Positions 44,964 to 52,989 of a stretch of 64,000 bases of DNA are shown one piece after another. The stretch lies in contig CAZGBJ010000007.1 in NCBI GenBank assembly GCA_964523895.1, positions 1 through 64,000 of the forward strand. Direction: 5' to 3'. This stretch comes from UBA7359 sp964523895 (GTDB lineage: Bacteria > Pseudomonadota > Gammaproteobacteria > Eutrophobiales > Eutrophobiaceae). The notes below the pieces were generated by a model. It searched no databases, was not told the origin of the DNA, and saw only the letters and a list, made by a program, of their open reading frames with translations. The number at the start of each line of letters is the position of its first letter. Position 1 is the first letter of the stretch. A program made the position numbers and the translations under genes.

Positions 44964-46353
44964 AACACTTTACGACAAACTTTGGCATGATCATATCGTG
45001 CATGATTATGGAGATGGCACGGCATTAATTTATATTGACCGCCATCTTATCCATGAAGTTACCTCACCTCAGGCTTTTGAAGGGCTCAAACTGGCTGGTC
45101 GACAGCCCTGGCGTTTAAATACGAATTTGGCTGTGCCTGATCATAATGTTCCAACGGTTAATCGTGAGGTGATTGAAGATCCTGTTTCAAAACTTCAACT
45201 TGAAACATTGGATGCCAATTGTAAGGAAACCGGCATTACCAAATTCGATATGTTTGATCCAAGACAAGGTATTGTTCATGTTATAGGACCTGAGCAAGGT
45301 GCTTCTTTACCGGGCATGACCATTGTTTGTGGAGATTCTCATACGTCAACTAATGGTGCATTGGGCGCAATGGCATTTGGCATAGGGACTTCTGAAGTTG
45401 AGCATGTGCTTGCAACACAATGTTTAGTGCTTAAGAAAGCCATGAATATGTTGATTAAAGTTAATGGGCAAGTTGGCAAAGGCATTACAGCTAAAGATAT
45501 TGTGCTTGCCATTATTGGTGAAATTGGCACAGCAGGTGGAACCGGTTACACGATTGAGTTTGCCGGTGATGCTATTCGGGCTTTATCAATGGAAGGTCGG
45601 ATGACAGTTTGTAATATGGGTATCGAAGCGGGTGCGCGTGTTGGACTAATCGCTGTTGATCAAAAGACCCTGGATTATGTCGAAGGACGTCCTTATTCTC
45701 CGAAAGGTGACGAGTGGGAGTGTGCTGTTGAATTATGGCGTGAACTAAAAAGTGATGATGATGCCCATTTTGATAAAATTGTAGAACTTGATGCCGCAAA
45801 AATAGAACCACAAGTTACCTGGGGTACTTCTCCGGAAATGGTGGTACCTGTTAATGATGCTGTTCCCAATCCTGCGGAAGCAGATAATGATGTTAAGCGT
45901 GAAGGTATTGAGAACGCTTTGAAGTATATGGATTTAATATCAGGTACTCCGATTACTGATATCAAAATTGATAAAGTGTTCATCGGTTCATGTACAAATT
46001 CTCGTATTGAAGACTTACGTGAAGCGGCGGCAGTAGTGAAAGGTAAAAAAGTAGCGAGTAATGTTAAGTTGGCTATGGTGGTTCCTGGTTCCGGTTTAGT
46101 TAAACAACAAGCGGAAGACGAAGGTTTGCAAGATATTTTTATTGAATCAGGATTTGAATGGCGTGAACCCGGTTGTTCGATGTGTTTAGGCATGAATCCG
46201 GATCAGCTTGAGCCCGGTGAACGATGTGCTTCGACTTCAAACAGAAACTTTGAAGGCCGGCAGGGAGAAGGTGGGCGTACACATCTTGTTAGTCCAGGCA
46301 TGGCTGCGGCGGCAGGCATTGCCGGTCATTTTGTCGATGTAAGAAAACTCTGA
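44953..46353 (+). CDS. leuC: 3-isopropylmalate dehydratase large subunit
   Basis: The aconitase-family [4Fe-4S] enzyme of leucine biosynthesis. I place the start at TTG 44953, giving 466 residues and the usual KTLYDKLWHDH N-terminus; a longer reading from 44902 would add 17 foreign residues from the hicA end. Cluster cysteines fall at C347 (GSCTNS), C408 and C411 (GCSMC). An AGAGG ribosome site precedes the start. It overlaps the hicA remnant, so the hicBA insertion probably replaced the natural leader. leuD follows, but leuB is not in the window. Confidence 0.95.
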   Translation: MKPKTLYDKLWHDHIVHDYGDGTALIYIDRHLIHEVTSPQAFEGLKLAGRQPWRLNTNLAVPDHNVPTVNREVIEDPVSKLQLETLDANCKETGITKFDMFDPRQGIVHVIGPEQGASLPGMTIVCGDSHTSTNGALGAMAFGIGTSEVEHVLATQCLVLKKAMNMLIKVNGQVGKGITAKDIVLAIIGEIGTAGGTGYTIEFAGDAIRALSMEGRMTVCNMGIEAGARVGLIAVDQKTLDYVEGRPYSPKGDEWECAVELWRELKSDDDAHFDKIVELDAAKIEPQVTWGTSPEMVVPVNDAVPNPAEADNDVKREGIENALKYMDLISGTPITDIKIDKVFIGSCTNSRIEDLREAAAVVKGKKVASNVKLAMVVPGSGLVKQQAEDEGLQDIFIESGFEWREPGCSMCLGMNPDQLEPGERCASTSNRNFEGRQGEGGRTHLVSPGMAAAAGIAGHFVDVRKL

Positions 46354-46362
46354 GGAATAGTG

Positions 46363-47007
46363 ATGGAAAAATTTAATACATTTACCGGAGTCATCGCACC
46401 GTTGGATAGGTCCAATGTTGATACGGATGCGATTATTCCAAAGCAATTCCTAAAGTCGATTAAACGAAGTGGTTTTGGTCCTAATTTGTTTGATGCCTGG
46501 CGATACCTTGATTCAACTAACAGTGAAAATGGAACGAGAAAAATCAATTCTAATTTTGTGTTAAATCAATCACCTTATGATAAAGCCGAAATATTATTAG
46601 CCAGAGAAAATTTTGGTTGTGGTTCGTCAAGAGAACATGCGGTATGGGCAATGACGGATTTTGGTTTTAAAGTTGTGTTAGCGCCCAGCTTTGGCGATAT
46701 CTTTTATAGTAATTCATTCAAAAATGGTTTTTTACCAATTAGATTAAAGTCAGAAGAAATTGATTCTTTATTTAATTCTGTTCAATCAAATAATGGTTTT
46801 AAAGTAACGATTAATCTAGATGAACAATTTGTAGAAACTCAGGAAAAAGAAAGGCTTGAGTTTGATGTTGACTCAGGGTTGAAAGAACGCTTGCTTAAAG
46901 GTTTAGATGATATCGGACTTACTTTAGCTCATGCAGACGAAATTCGTGAATATGAACAGAGCAGGGCAAAGATAACTCCCTGGTTATTTAAAGAACTGTC
47001 AGCATAG
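46363..47007 (+). CDS. leuD: 3-isopropylmalate dehydratase small subunit
   Basis: The small subunit carries the swivelling domain that completes LeuC's active site. The NFGCGSSREHA block (near 82-92) binds the substrate carboxylates. ATG 46363 is preferred to GTG 46360, with a GAGGAATAG ribosome site upstream; this gives 214 residues. It starts 9 bp after leuC. leuB usually follows leuD, but an unrelated methyltransferase does here. Confidence 0.94.
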   Translation: MEKFNTFTGVIAPLDRSNVDTDAIIPKQFLKSIKRSGFGPNLFDAWRYLDSTNSENGTRKINSNFVLNQSPYDKAEILLARENFGCGSSREHAVWAMTDFGFKVVLAPSFGDIFYSNSFKNGFLPIRLKSEEIDSLFNSVQSNNGFKVTINLDEQFVETQEKERLEFDVDSGLKERLLKGLDDIGLTLAHADEIREYEQSRAKITPWLFKELSA

Positions 47008-47032
47008 CTAAAAGATAGCCTGATTATCAGTT

Positions 47033-47866
47033 ATGACGAAAGAAAACTATGATTCGAATGTCATTGATGATTTTGGCGATGAGTGGGCTGCATACGATCA
47101 ATCTTCAGTAAACCATGACGAACTGGAAAAACAATTTTTAGATTACTTTAAATTATTTTCATGGAATGAAAATATCACAAATGGTATGGGTGCTGATTTT
47201 GGTTGTGGTTCAGGTCGGTGGGCAAGGTTTGTCGCGGATAAAGTCGATTCACTCATATGTATTGATGCGAGTGATAAAGCAGTTAATGTTGCTAAAAAGA
47301 ATCTGGCAGACAAGAGTAATTGCCGCGTTATGCAAGCTAAAGTAGGAGAGTTGCCGATTCCAGATAATTCATTGGACTTTGCTTATTCTTTAGGTGTGCT
47401 GCATCATTTGCCTGATACGGCTGAAGCAATAAAGAATTGTAGTAATAAATTAAAATCCGGCGCGCCTTTTTTAATCTATCTTTATTATGCCTTTGATAAT
47501 CGCCCAAAATGGTTTTCTTTAATCTGGAAATGTTCGGATATTTTTAGAAGAATCATTTCCAGGATGCCTTTTTCTATTAAATACCCGTTGAGTAATATCA
47601 TTGCTGCCGTTGTTTATTATCCATTAGCAAGATTGACTTTGTTGGCTGAGAAAATGGGAGTAGATATAAAAAATGTACCGTTAACTGAATATCGCGCCAA
47701 AAGTTTTTACACAATGAGAACCGATGCACTTGATCGATTTGGAACTCGACTGGAAAATCGATTTACTCAAATTCAAATAAAAAAGATGATGGAAGATGCA
47801 GGACTGATTGATATTCAGTTTTCCGATATTGCGCCGTATTGGTGTGCCATAGGAACCAAACTTTAA
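47033..47866 (+). CDS. Class I SAM-dependent methyltransferase
   Basis: The 277-residue protein has motif I GADFGCGSGRWARF (about 52-65), an acidic VDSLICIDAS motif II and the SLDFAYSLGVLHHLPD motif (about 115-130). A long stretch (about 155-200) is hydrophobic and membrane-like (FSIKYPLSNIIAAVVYYPLARLTLL). Similar proteins occur beside polysaccharide genes, but here it lies between leuD and gltX and its target is unknown. The 26 bp gap to leuD suggests co-transcription. Confidence 0.75.
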   Translation: MTKENYDSNVIDDFGDEWAAYDQSSVNHDELEKQFLDYFKLFSWNENITNGMGADFGCGSGRWARFVADKVDSLICIDASDKAVNVAKKNLADKSNCRVMQAKVGELPIPDNSLDFAYSLGVLHHLPDTAEAIKNCSNKLKSGAPFLIYLYYAFDNRPKWFSLIWKCSDIFRRIISRMPFSIKYPLSNIIAAVVYYPLARLTLLAEKMGVDIKNVPLTEYRAKSFYTMRTDALDRFGTRLENRFTQIQIKKMMEDAGLIDIQFSDIAPYWCAIGTKL

Positions 47867-47884
47867 AATTTATATAAAATAATA

Positions 47885-49288
47885 ATGACAATGAAGACAC
47901 GCTTTGCGCCTAGCCCTACGGGTTTATTACATATTGGTGGTATCCGTACGGCTTTATTTTCCTGGTTAGTTGCAAAACATAATAGTGGAAAGTTTGTTTT
48001 ACGGATTGAAGACACGGATCGTGAACGTTCTACTGATGAAGCGGTTGAGGTTATTCTTGATGGAATGAAATGGTTAGGTCTGGATCATGATGAAGGGCCT
48101 TTTTATCAGACTCAGAGATTTGATCGATATACAGAAGTGATCGAACAATTATTAGAAGCAGGGCATGCTTATCGTTGTACTTGTTCGAAGGATAGAGTCG
48201 AGAAGATCAGAAATGAGGCGATGTCTCGTGGTGATAAACCACGATACGATGGTCATTGTCGAGCATTAACCCTGACTGATAGTAATTCAGTTATTCGTTT
48301 TAAGACTCCCACAGACGGACAGGTTATAGTCGATGACCGAGTGCAAGGAAAAGTTGTTTTTGAAAATAGCGAGTTAGATGACTTAATTATTGCGCGATCA
48401 GATGGAACGCCAACCTATAATTTAACCGTCGTTGTTGATGATATGGATATGGAAATAACCGATATCATTCGTGGTGATGATCATCTGAATAATACGCCAA
48501 GACAAATAAACATATTAAAAGCCCTGGGCGTACAAATACCTTATTATGCGCATATTCCTATGATACTTGGACCTGATGGAAAAAAATTATCGAAACGCGA
48601 TGGCGCGGCAAGTGTATTGCAATATCGAGAAGATGGCTATTTACCAGAAGCGTTATTAAATTATCTGGTTAGACTTGGTTGGTCAAAAGAGGATCAGGAA
48701 ATATTTAGTATTGAAGAAATGATTTCTGAATTCGATATTAAAGATGTTAATAAATCAGCTTCAAGCATTAATCCTGATAAATTGCTTTGGTTAAATCAAC
48801 ATTATTTGAAGAATGCGGAAAATACATCGTTGGTTGAGCCACTAGCTGAACTATTTAAAGTAATGGATTTATCAACAGATGTTGGTCCTGATTTAGAAGA
48901 ATTGATTGATGTACAGAAACATCGCACCGAAACGTTAAAGGATATGGCGGAACAAAGTGTGCTTTTCTATCAAGATTTTGATGAATATGCTGAAAAAGCG
49001 GCAAAGAAGCATTTGCGCCCAGTGATACTAGAACCACTACAGGCACTTTATGAGTCGTTGAAGGATATCAATGACTGGAGTAATGAGAATATTAAAGGGG
49101 CTATTGAACAAACGGCGGAAAAGTTCGAGATGAAAATGGGTAAATTGGCTCAACCGTTACGAGTTGCTGTTACAGGCACCGGTATTTCCCCTAGCATTGA
49201 TGATACTTTGCACTTGTTAGGACAACAGAGAAGTCTGGGCAGATTACGCAAAGGCATTGAATTTATTGAGGATCGTAGTTCATCTTGA
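47885..49288 (+). CDS. gltX: Glutamyl-tRNA synthetase
   Basis: The 467-residue class I synthetase charges tRNA-Glu. The HIGH motif is PSPTGLLHIGG (about 9-19) and the KMSKS motif KKLSKRDG (about 235-242), with a typical RIEDTDRERS block. The N-terminus fits ATG 47885 and the length fits bacterial GltX. A tRNA-Glu gene lies 180 bp downstream, which makes functional sense though a shared transcript is not shown. Confidence 0.96.
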   Translation: MTMKTRFAPSPTGLLHIGGIRTALFSWLVAKHNSGKFVLRIEDTDRERSTDEAVEVILDGMKWLGLDHDEGPFYQTQRFDRYTEVIEQLLEAGHAYRCTCSKDRVEKIRNEAMSRGDKPRYDGHCRALTLTDSNSVIRFKTPTDGQVIVDDRVQGKVVFENSELDDLIIARSDGTPTYNLTVVVDDMDMEITDIIRGDDHLNNTPRQINILKALGVQIPYYAHIPMILGPDGKKLSKRDGAASVLQYREDGYLPEALLNYLVRLGWSKEDQEIFSIEEMISEFDIKDVNKSASSINPDKLLWLNQHYLKNAENTSLVEPLAELFKVMDLSTDVGPDLEELIDVQKHRTETLKDMAEQSVLFYQDFDEYAEKAAKKHLRPVILEPLQALYESLKDINDWSNENIKGAIEQTAEKFEMKMGKLAQPLRVAVTGTGISPSIDDTLHLLGQQRSLGRLRKGIEFIEDRSSS

Positions 49289-49345
49289 CAGGTTTCAGGC
49301 TCTCAAGTAGAGTCCGCCGTCTTGTTGAGATTAGCAGTTTTATTT

Positions 49346-49421
49346 GGGGCTATAGCTCAGCTGGGAGAGCGCTTGCGTGGCACGCAAGAGGTCGGCGGTT
49401 CGATCCCGCCTAGCTCCACCA
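49346..49421 (+). tRNA. tRNA-Ala (anticodon GGC)
   Basis: A complete cloverleaf is visible: acceptor GGGGCTA paired with TAGCTCC, a D-arm GCTCAGCTGGGAGAGC, anticodon stem CTTGC/GCAAG around a GTGGCAC loop (anticodon GGC), a T-arm GGCGGTTCGATCCCGCC and an encoded CCA end. It closely matches known gammaproteobacterial tRNA-Ala(GGC). Confidence 0.97.
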
Positions 49422-49466
49422 ATATATATTTTAAGTAGGCTGTTTTTCAGGACATATACAAATATT

Positions 49467-49542
49467 GTCCCCATCGTCTAGAGGCCTAGGACACTGCCCT
49501 TTCACGGCGGCAACAGGGGTTCGAATCCCCTTGGGGACGCCA
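49467..49542 (+). tRNA. tRNA-Glu (anticodon TTC)
   Basis: The cloverleaf reads GTCCCCA acceptor with TGGGGAC, a TCGTCTAGAGGCCTAGGACA D-arm, an anticodon arm with loop CTTTCAC (anticodon TTC), T-arm AGGGGTTCGAATCCCCT and an encoded CCA. The 19 bp of its 3' end recur at 49682-49700, which suggests an integration event next to it. Confidence 0.97.
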
Positions 49543-49700
49543 ATATTAAAAAAGCAGCTTTATAGCTGTTTTTTTAATATTGATTTATTAAACGATGAGA
49601 ACCAGTTCGACAAATTTGTCAGGAACAAATTTGAACGGTCGAAGACCGGCCCGCAGGGTGGAGCACATGGAAGTGCGAAATAATCCCCTTGGGGACGCCA
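49524..49700. repeat. Direct repeat of the tRNA-Glu 3' end (att-like footprint)
   Basis: The last 19 bases of tRNA-Glu (49524-49542) recur exactly at 49682-49700. The 139 bp between carry a terminator and an anonymous GC-rich stretch (49600-49680) with no integrase. This pattern is what remains after an element integrated in a tRNA gene and mostly left, or a small tRNA-end duplication. Confidence 0.7.
49543..49581 (+). terminator. Hairpin terminator after tRNA-Glu
   Basis: A long palindrome directly after the CCA end: AAAAAAGCAGC, a TTTATA loop, then GCTGTTTTTTT, flanked by ATATT/AATAT. The GC core with a T-run is a standard intrinsic terminator and would work in both directions. Confidence 0.85.
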
Positions 49701-49705
49701 TACAT

Positions 49706-49732
49706 AAAGCCCACGTATATGTGGGCTTTTTA
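49706..49732. terminator. Hairpin terminator
   Basis: AAAGCCCAC, a GTATAT loop, then GTGGGCTTTTT. It follows the duplicated tRNA end and lies between it and the minus-strand antitoxin gene, so it could serve both directions. Confidence 0.85.
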
Positions 49733-49761
49733 ATTTAGTAATTTATAGTTCAGTTCTTCCT

Positions 49762-50100
49762 CTAAGCCATTGCCTGATTTGTGGTAGTTAGGGTAAACAC
49801 ATGACGTTTGCCGATAGTCTTGGTTTCCAGTCTATGTCCAAGGCGAACAAATTTATCCATTAAATAATCAATAGTGTATTGATCAAATTTTGTTGGGCTA
49901 CAAATAGCGCTGACTTCTGGTTGTTTAATGCCGAGAATTTCTGCGGCTTTTGCCTGAGTCAGTTTGTGCTTCTTCAAATGTGTTCGAATAGCACAAGACA
50001 GGTCAGCCTTAACCTTCAGCACTGCTGCAGTTCCATCATCGAAACCGATGTCTTTGAAGACGTTGCCGGATGATGAGGTCATTTTACTTATGTTTTTCAT
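49762..50100 (-). CDS. Orphan XRE-family antitoxin-like regulator
   Basis: ATG 50100 has a GAGAG site upstream and gives 112 residues; a GTG at 50124 is a weaker start. The protein shows the XRE antitoxin pattern FKDIGFDDGTAAVLKVKADL followed by a helix-turn-helix LTQAKAAEILGIKQPEVSAI. It matches HigA-type antitoxins that pair with RelE-like toxins, but no toxin gene is found upstream. The nested repeat element starts 109 bp upstream and may have replaced the toxin. It may act alone as a DNA-binding regulator. Confidence 0.75.
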   Translation of the reverse strand: MKNISKMTSSSGNVFKDIGFDDGTAAVLKVKADLSCAIRTHLKKHKLTQAKAAEILGIKQPEVSAICSPTKFDQYTIDYLMDKFVRLGHRLETKTIGKRHVFTLTTTNQAMA

Positions 50101-50208
50101 GTCTTTACTCTCTTTTGTGGTCACACTTACGGCCGCTGACCTAGCTACTGTTTCAGTATATTTTCAATCTCATTCTTAGAGTCTTATGGAAATATTAATA
50201 TTTAAGGG

Positions 50209-50530
50209 TCTTCAGCAGAATCTGTGGGTTAACAAGAAAAGTATTTTTGAAAACTTGAACAAATAAAATAAGTTAGGTGTTAAATGGGCTGTTTTATTTC
50301 TGTACTCGTATTTAACGGACAATTAAAAAGTTCCGTCATTCCGGGCTTGACCCGGAATCCAGTTAAACAAGCAGTACGTCCACATTATGTTGATAATAAC
50401 GTATTGAATTTTAGAGGATGTTTTATCTATTTAAAACTTTACCTAAAGATGTTATCCACTGGATTCCGGGTCAAGCCCGGAATGACGGGGTATTATTTTC
50501 ATAATATCTACCCACAGATTCTGCTGAAGA
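50209..50530. repeat. Nested inverted-repeat element (non-autonomous mobile-element-like)
   Basis: The outer arms are perfect 21 bp inverted repeats (50209-50229 and 50510-50530). Inside them are perfect 30 bp inverted repeats (50333-50362 and 50459-50488) built on a self-palindromic ATTCCGGGCTTGACCCGGAAT core. That core is known as a dispersed repeat in several bacteria. There is no transposase. The reading frame across it (50284-50544) is an artefact of the repeat. It fills most of the gene-free stretch 50125-50662; the last 130 bp hold nothing I can identify. Confidence 0.8.
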
Positions 50531-50662
50531 GCCATATTTTATAGCATATTGAATGCGTTTTAACCGTGTTTATTATTTTGCTATTATCAGTTTTATAGTA
50601 TTATAGCTATAGTACATTTCTTATCTTTTCTTAAATTCAATTTCTTGATTTCTATCATATAA

Positions 50663-51670
50663 ATGAGAATACTCATCACAGGTGCCGCAGGATTTATCGG
50701 TTTTCATACTTCTCAGTATTTACTTAATCGAGGTGATTCAGTAATAGGTATTGATAATCTCAATGACTATTATGATCCTTCATTAAAAGAAGCACGTTTA
50801 TCTCAATTAAAAAACAACAGTAATTTCAGTTTCCATAAAATAGATATTATCGATAAAGATGCCGTCGATAATGTGTTTAAATCAGAGTCTCCTGATTATA
50901 TCATTCATCTGGCTGCTCAGGCAGGAGTTCGCTATTCATTAAAAAACCCTTACGCATATATTGACTCAAATATTACGGGATTTATGAATATCCTTGAAGC
51001 TTGCCGGCATAATCCGGTTAAACATCTGACATTCGCTTCTTCCAGTTCTGTTTATGGTTCAAATACACGAATGCCTTTTAGTGTAAATGATAATGTTGAC
51101 CACCCACTTTCATTATACGCAGCGACAAAAAAATCAAATGAGTTAATGGCACACACATATAGTCATTTATATAATATCCCTGTTAGCGGCTTACGATTTT
51201 TTACTGTCTATGGTCCATGGGGAAGACCTGATATGGCATTATTCATATTTACTAAAAAAATACTAAATGGTGAAAGAATAGATGTATTTAATAATGGACA
51301 GCATAAACGTGACTTTACTTATATTGATGATATTGTAGAAGGTGTCGTTCGTGTTTCTGACAATATTGCTATCAGTAATCCTGATTGGAATAGCGATAAC
51401 CCTGACCCTGCCACAAGTAAAGCACCTTATCGTTTATATAATATTGGTAATAACAAACCGGTTGAGTTGATGTATTTCATTGAGCTAATTGAAAAGAATC
51501 TCGATAAAAAAGCGGATAAAAATTATTTGCCACTGCAACCTGGTGATGTGCCTGAGACTTATGCCAATGTTGATGCACTAATTGATTATGTTGATTATTC
51601 TCCGTCAACTTCGATTGAATCAGGTATAGAGAATTTTATAAAGTGGTATAAGGATTATTATAAAGTATGA
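50663..51670 (+). CDS. UDP-glucuronate 4-epimerase-like NAD-dependent epimerase (CapI/LspL type)
   Basis: The 335-residue SDR has NAD loop GAAGFIGFH (7-15), DNLNDYYDPSLKEARL near 31-46, and catalytic Y152/K156. The LNDYYDP and AGVRYSL blocks are typical of UDP-glucuronate 4-epimerases, which make UDP-galacturonate for capsules and LPS. Two UDP-sugar 6-dehydrogenases follow, one of which could supply its substrate. Its stop overlaps the next gene by 4 bp. UDP-N-acetylhexosamine epimerase is the alternative. Confidence 0.88.
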   Translation: MRILITGAAGFIGFHTSQYLLNRGDSVIGIDNLNDYYDPSLKEARLSQLKNNSNFSFHKIDIIDKDAVDNVFKSESPDYIIHLAAQAGVRYSLKNPYAYIDSNITGFMNILEACRHNPVKHLTFASSSSVYGSNTRMPFSVNDNVDHPLSLYAATKKSNELMAHTYSHLYNIPVSGLRFFTVYGPWGRPDMALFIFTKKILNGERIDVFNNGQHKRDFTYIDDIVEGVVRVSDNIAISNPDWNSDNPDPATSKAPYRLYNIGNNKPVELMYFIELIEKNLDKKADKNYLPLQPGDVPETYANVDALIDYVDYSPSTSIESGIENFIKWYKDYYKV

Positions 51671-52962
51671 GTGAAATTGACAATCGGACTATATCCGTTA
51701 TCGGTTTAGGTTATGTTGGCTTGCCTGTTGCAGTTGCGTTTGGTGAAACTTCAAAAGTTATTGGTTTTGATATAAATCAAAAAAGAATATCTGAACTTAT
51801 CGATGGTGTAGATAAAACAGACGAAGTCATAGCTTCCGAACTTGATTCTGCTGATATTATCTTTACATCAGATTTAAACGAGTTGTCGAATGCTGACTTT
51901 CATATTGTTGCGGTTCCTACTCCAATAAACAGTTCTAAAAAACCTGATTTAAAACCACTTTTATCTGCATCAAAAACAGCAGGCCAGATCTTAAAAAAAG
52001 GCGATATCGTAGTTTATGAGTCTACAGTTTATCCCGGGGCTACGGAAAATGAATGTGCTTCTATTTTAGAAGAGGAGTCTGGTTTGGTCAGCGGCAAAGA
52101 TTTTTTTCTGGGCTATTCTCCAGAAAGAATAAACCCCGGCGATAAGAAACATACTTTTAAAACAATTAAAAAAGTAGTTTCCGCACAAGATGAAAATACA
52201 TTACAAATTGTTGCTGATGTTTATTCATCCGTTGTCGATGCAGGTGTATATAAGGCTGCGTCAATAAAAGTAGCAGAAGCGGCTAAAGTAATTGAGAATA
52301 CACAACGTGACTTGAATATTGCACTAATGAATGAACTGGCGGTTTTATTTAAACGCATGGATATTGATACACATGACGTACTGGAAGCTGCTGGCACCAA
52401 GTGGAATTTTTTACCATTCGAGCCCGGGCTGGTTGGTGGTCATTGTATTGGTGTTGATCCCTATTATTTGACATATAAATCAGAATCGTTGGGCTATACA
52501 CCACAAGTTATTCTTTCAGGAAGAGAGATAAATGACAGTATGGGTAAATTTATTGCCGGTTCACTGATAGAGAACCTGGAGAAAGGTGGGAAAGAACTTG
52601 AGGAAATTGTTATCACTATACTGGGTATAACATTTAAAGAAAATGTTCCCGATATTCGTAATACAAGAGTGACCGATATAATAGATGAGCTTGGTCTGTA
52701 CCCTGTAAAAATACAGGTTTATGATCCTTGCGCTGATAGTATTGATGTTAGGGATGAATATCAGATTGATTTAGTTGATGAGTTTGATGATTTAGAAAAG
52801 GCTGATGCCGTTATTCTCGCTGTTCCGCATGATGATTTTATAACACAAGGCTGGAAACTTGTTTCTGAATTGTTACCATCCAAAGATGGTGTTGTTTATG
52901 ATATCAAGAGTATCCTTGATAGAAAGAATAAGCCTGAAGATATTAATCTCTTTCGTCTATAA
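51667..52962 (+). CDS. Nucleotide-sugar 6-dehydrogenase (TviB/WbpO-like)
   Basis: The 431-residue UDP-sugar dehydrogenase has NAD loop GLGYVGLPVA (13-22), the SPERINPGD block and the active-site cysteine in VGGHCIGVDPYYL. This combination fits the TviB/WbpO branch, which oxidises UDP-GlcNAc or UDP-GalNAc to the uronic acid. It is distinct from the Ugd gene that follows. The two together suggest an acidic surface polysaccharide. Confidence 0.87.
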   Translation: MSEIDNRTISVIGLGYVGLPVAVAFGETSKVIGFDINQKRISELIDGVDKTDEVIASELDSADIIFTSDLNELSNADFHIVAVPTPINSSKKPDLKPLLSASKTAGQILKKGDIVVYESTVYPGATENECASILEEESGLVSGKDFFLGYSPERINPGDKKHTFKTIKKVVSAQDENTLQIVADVYSSVVDAGVYKAASIKVAEAAKVIENTQRDLNIALMNELAVLFKRMDIDTHDVLEAAGTKWNFLPFEPGLVGGHCIGVDPYYLTYKSESLGYTPQVILSGREINDSMGKFIAGSLIENLEKGGKELEEIVITILGITFKENVPDIRNTRVTDIIDELGLYPVKIQVYDPCADSIDVRDEYQIDLVDEFDDLEKADAVILAVPHDDFITQGWKLVSELLPSKDGVVYDIKSILDRKNKPEDINLFRL

Positions 52963-52989
52963 ATGTATGTTGTTAATTAAGGAAAATAA

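Noticed and set aside
47567..47665. Membrane-like segment suggesting the 47033 methyltransferase is an integral membrane protein
   Set aside because: One hydrophobic stretch in a soluble-fold methyltransferase is not enough to call it membrane-embedded.
49465..49683. A 72-residue reading frame through tRNA-Glu
   Set aside because: It reads across the tRNA and terminator; a protein there is not credible.
50284..50544. An 86-residue reading frame spanning the nested repeat element
   Set aside because: It is built almost wholly from the inverted repeats (VIPGLTRNP and FRVKPGMTG stretches are typical artefacts of the CATTCCGGG repeat), so it is not a gene.
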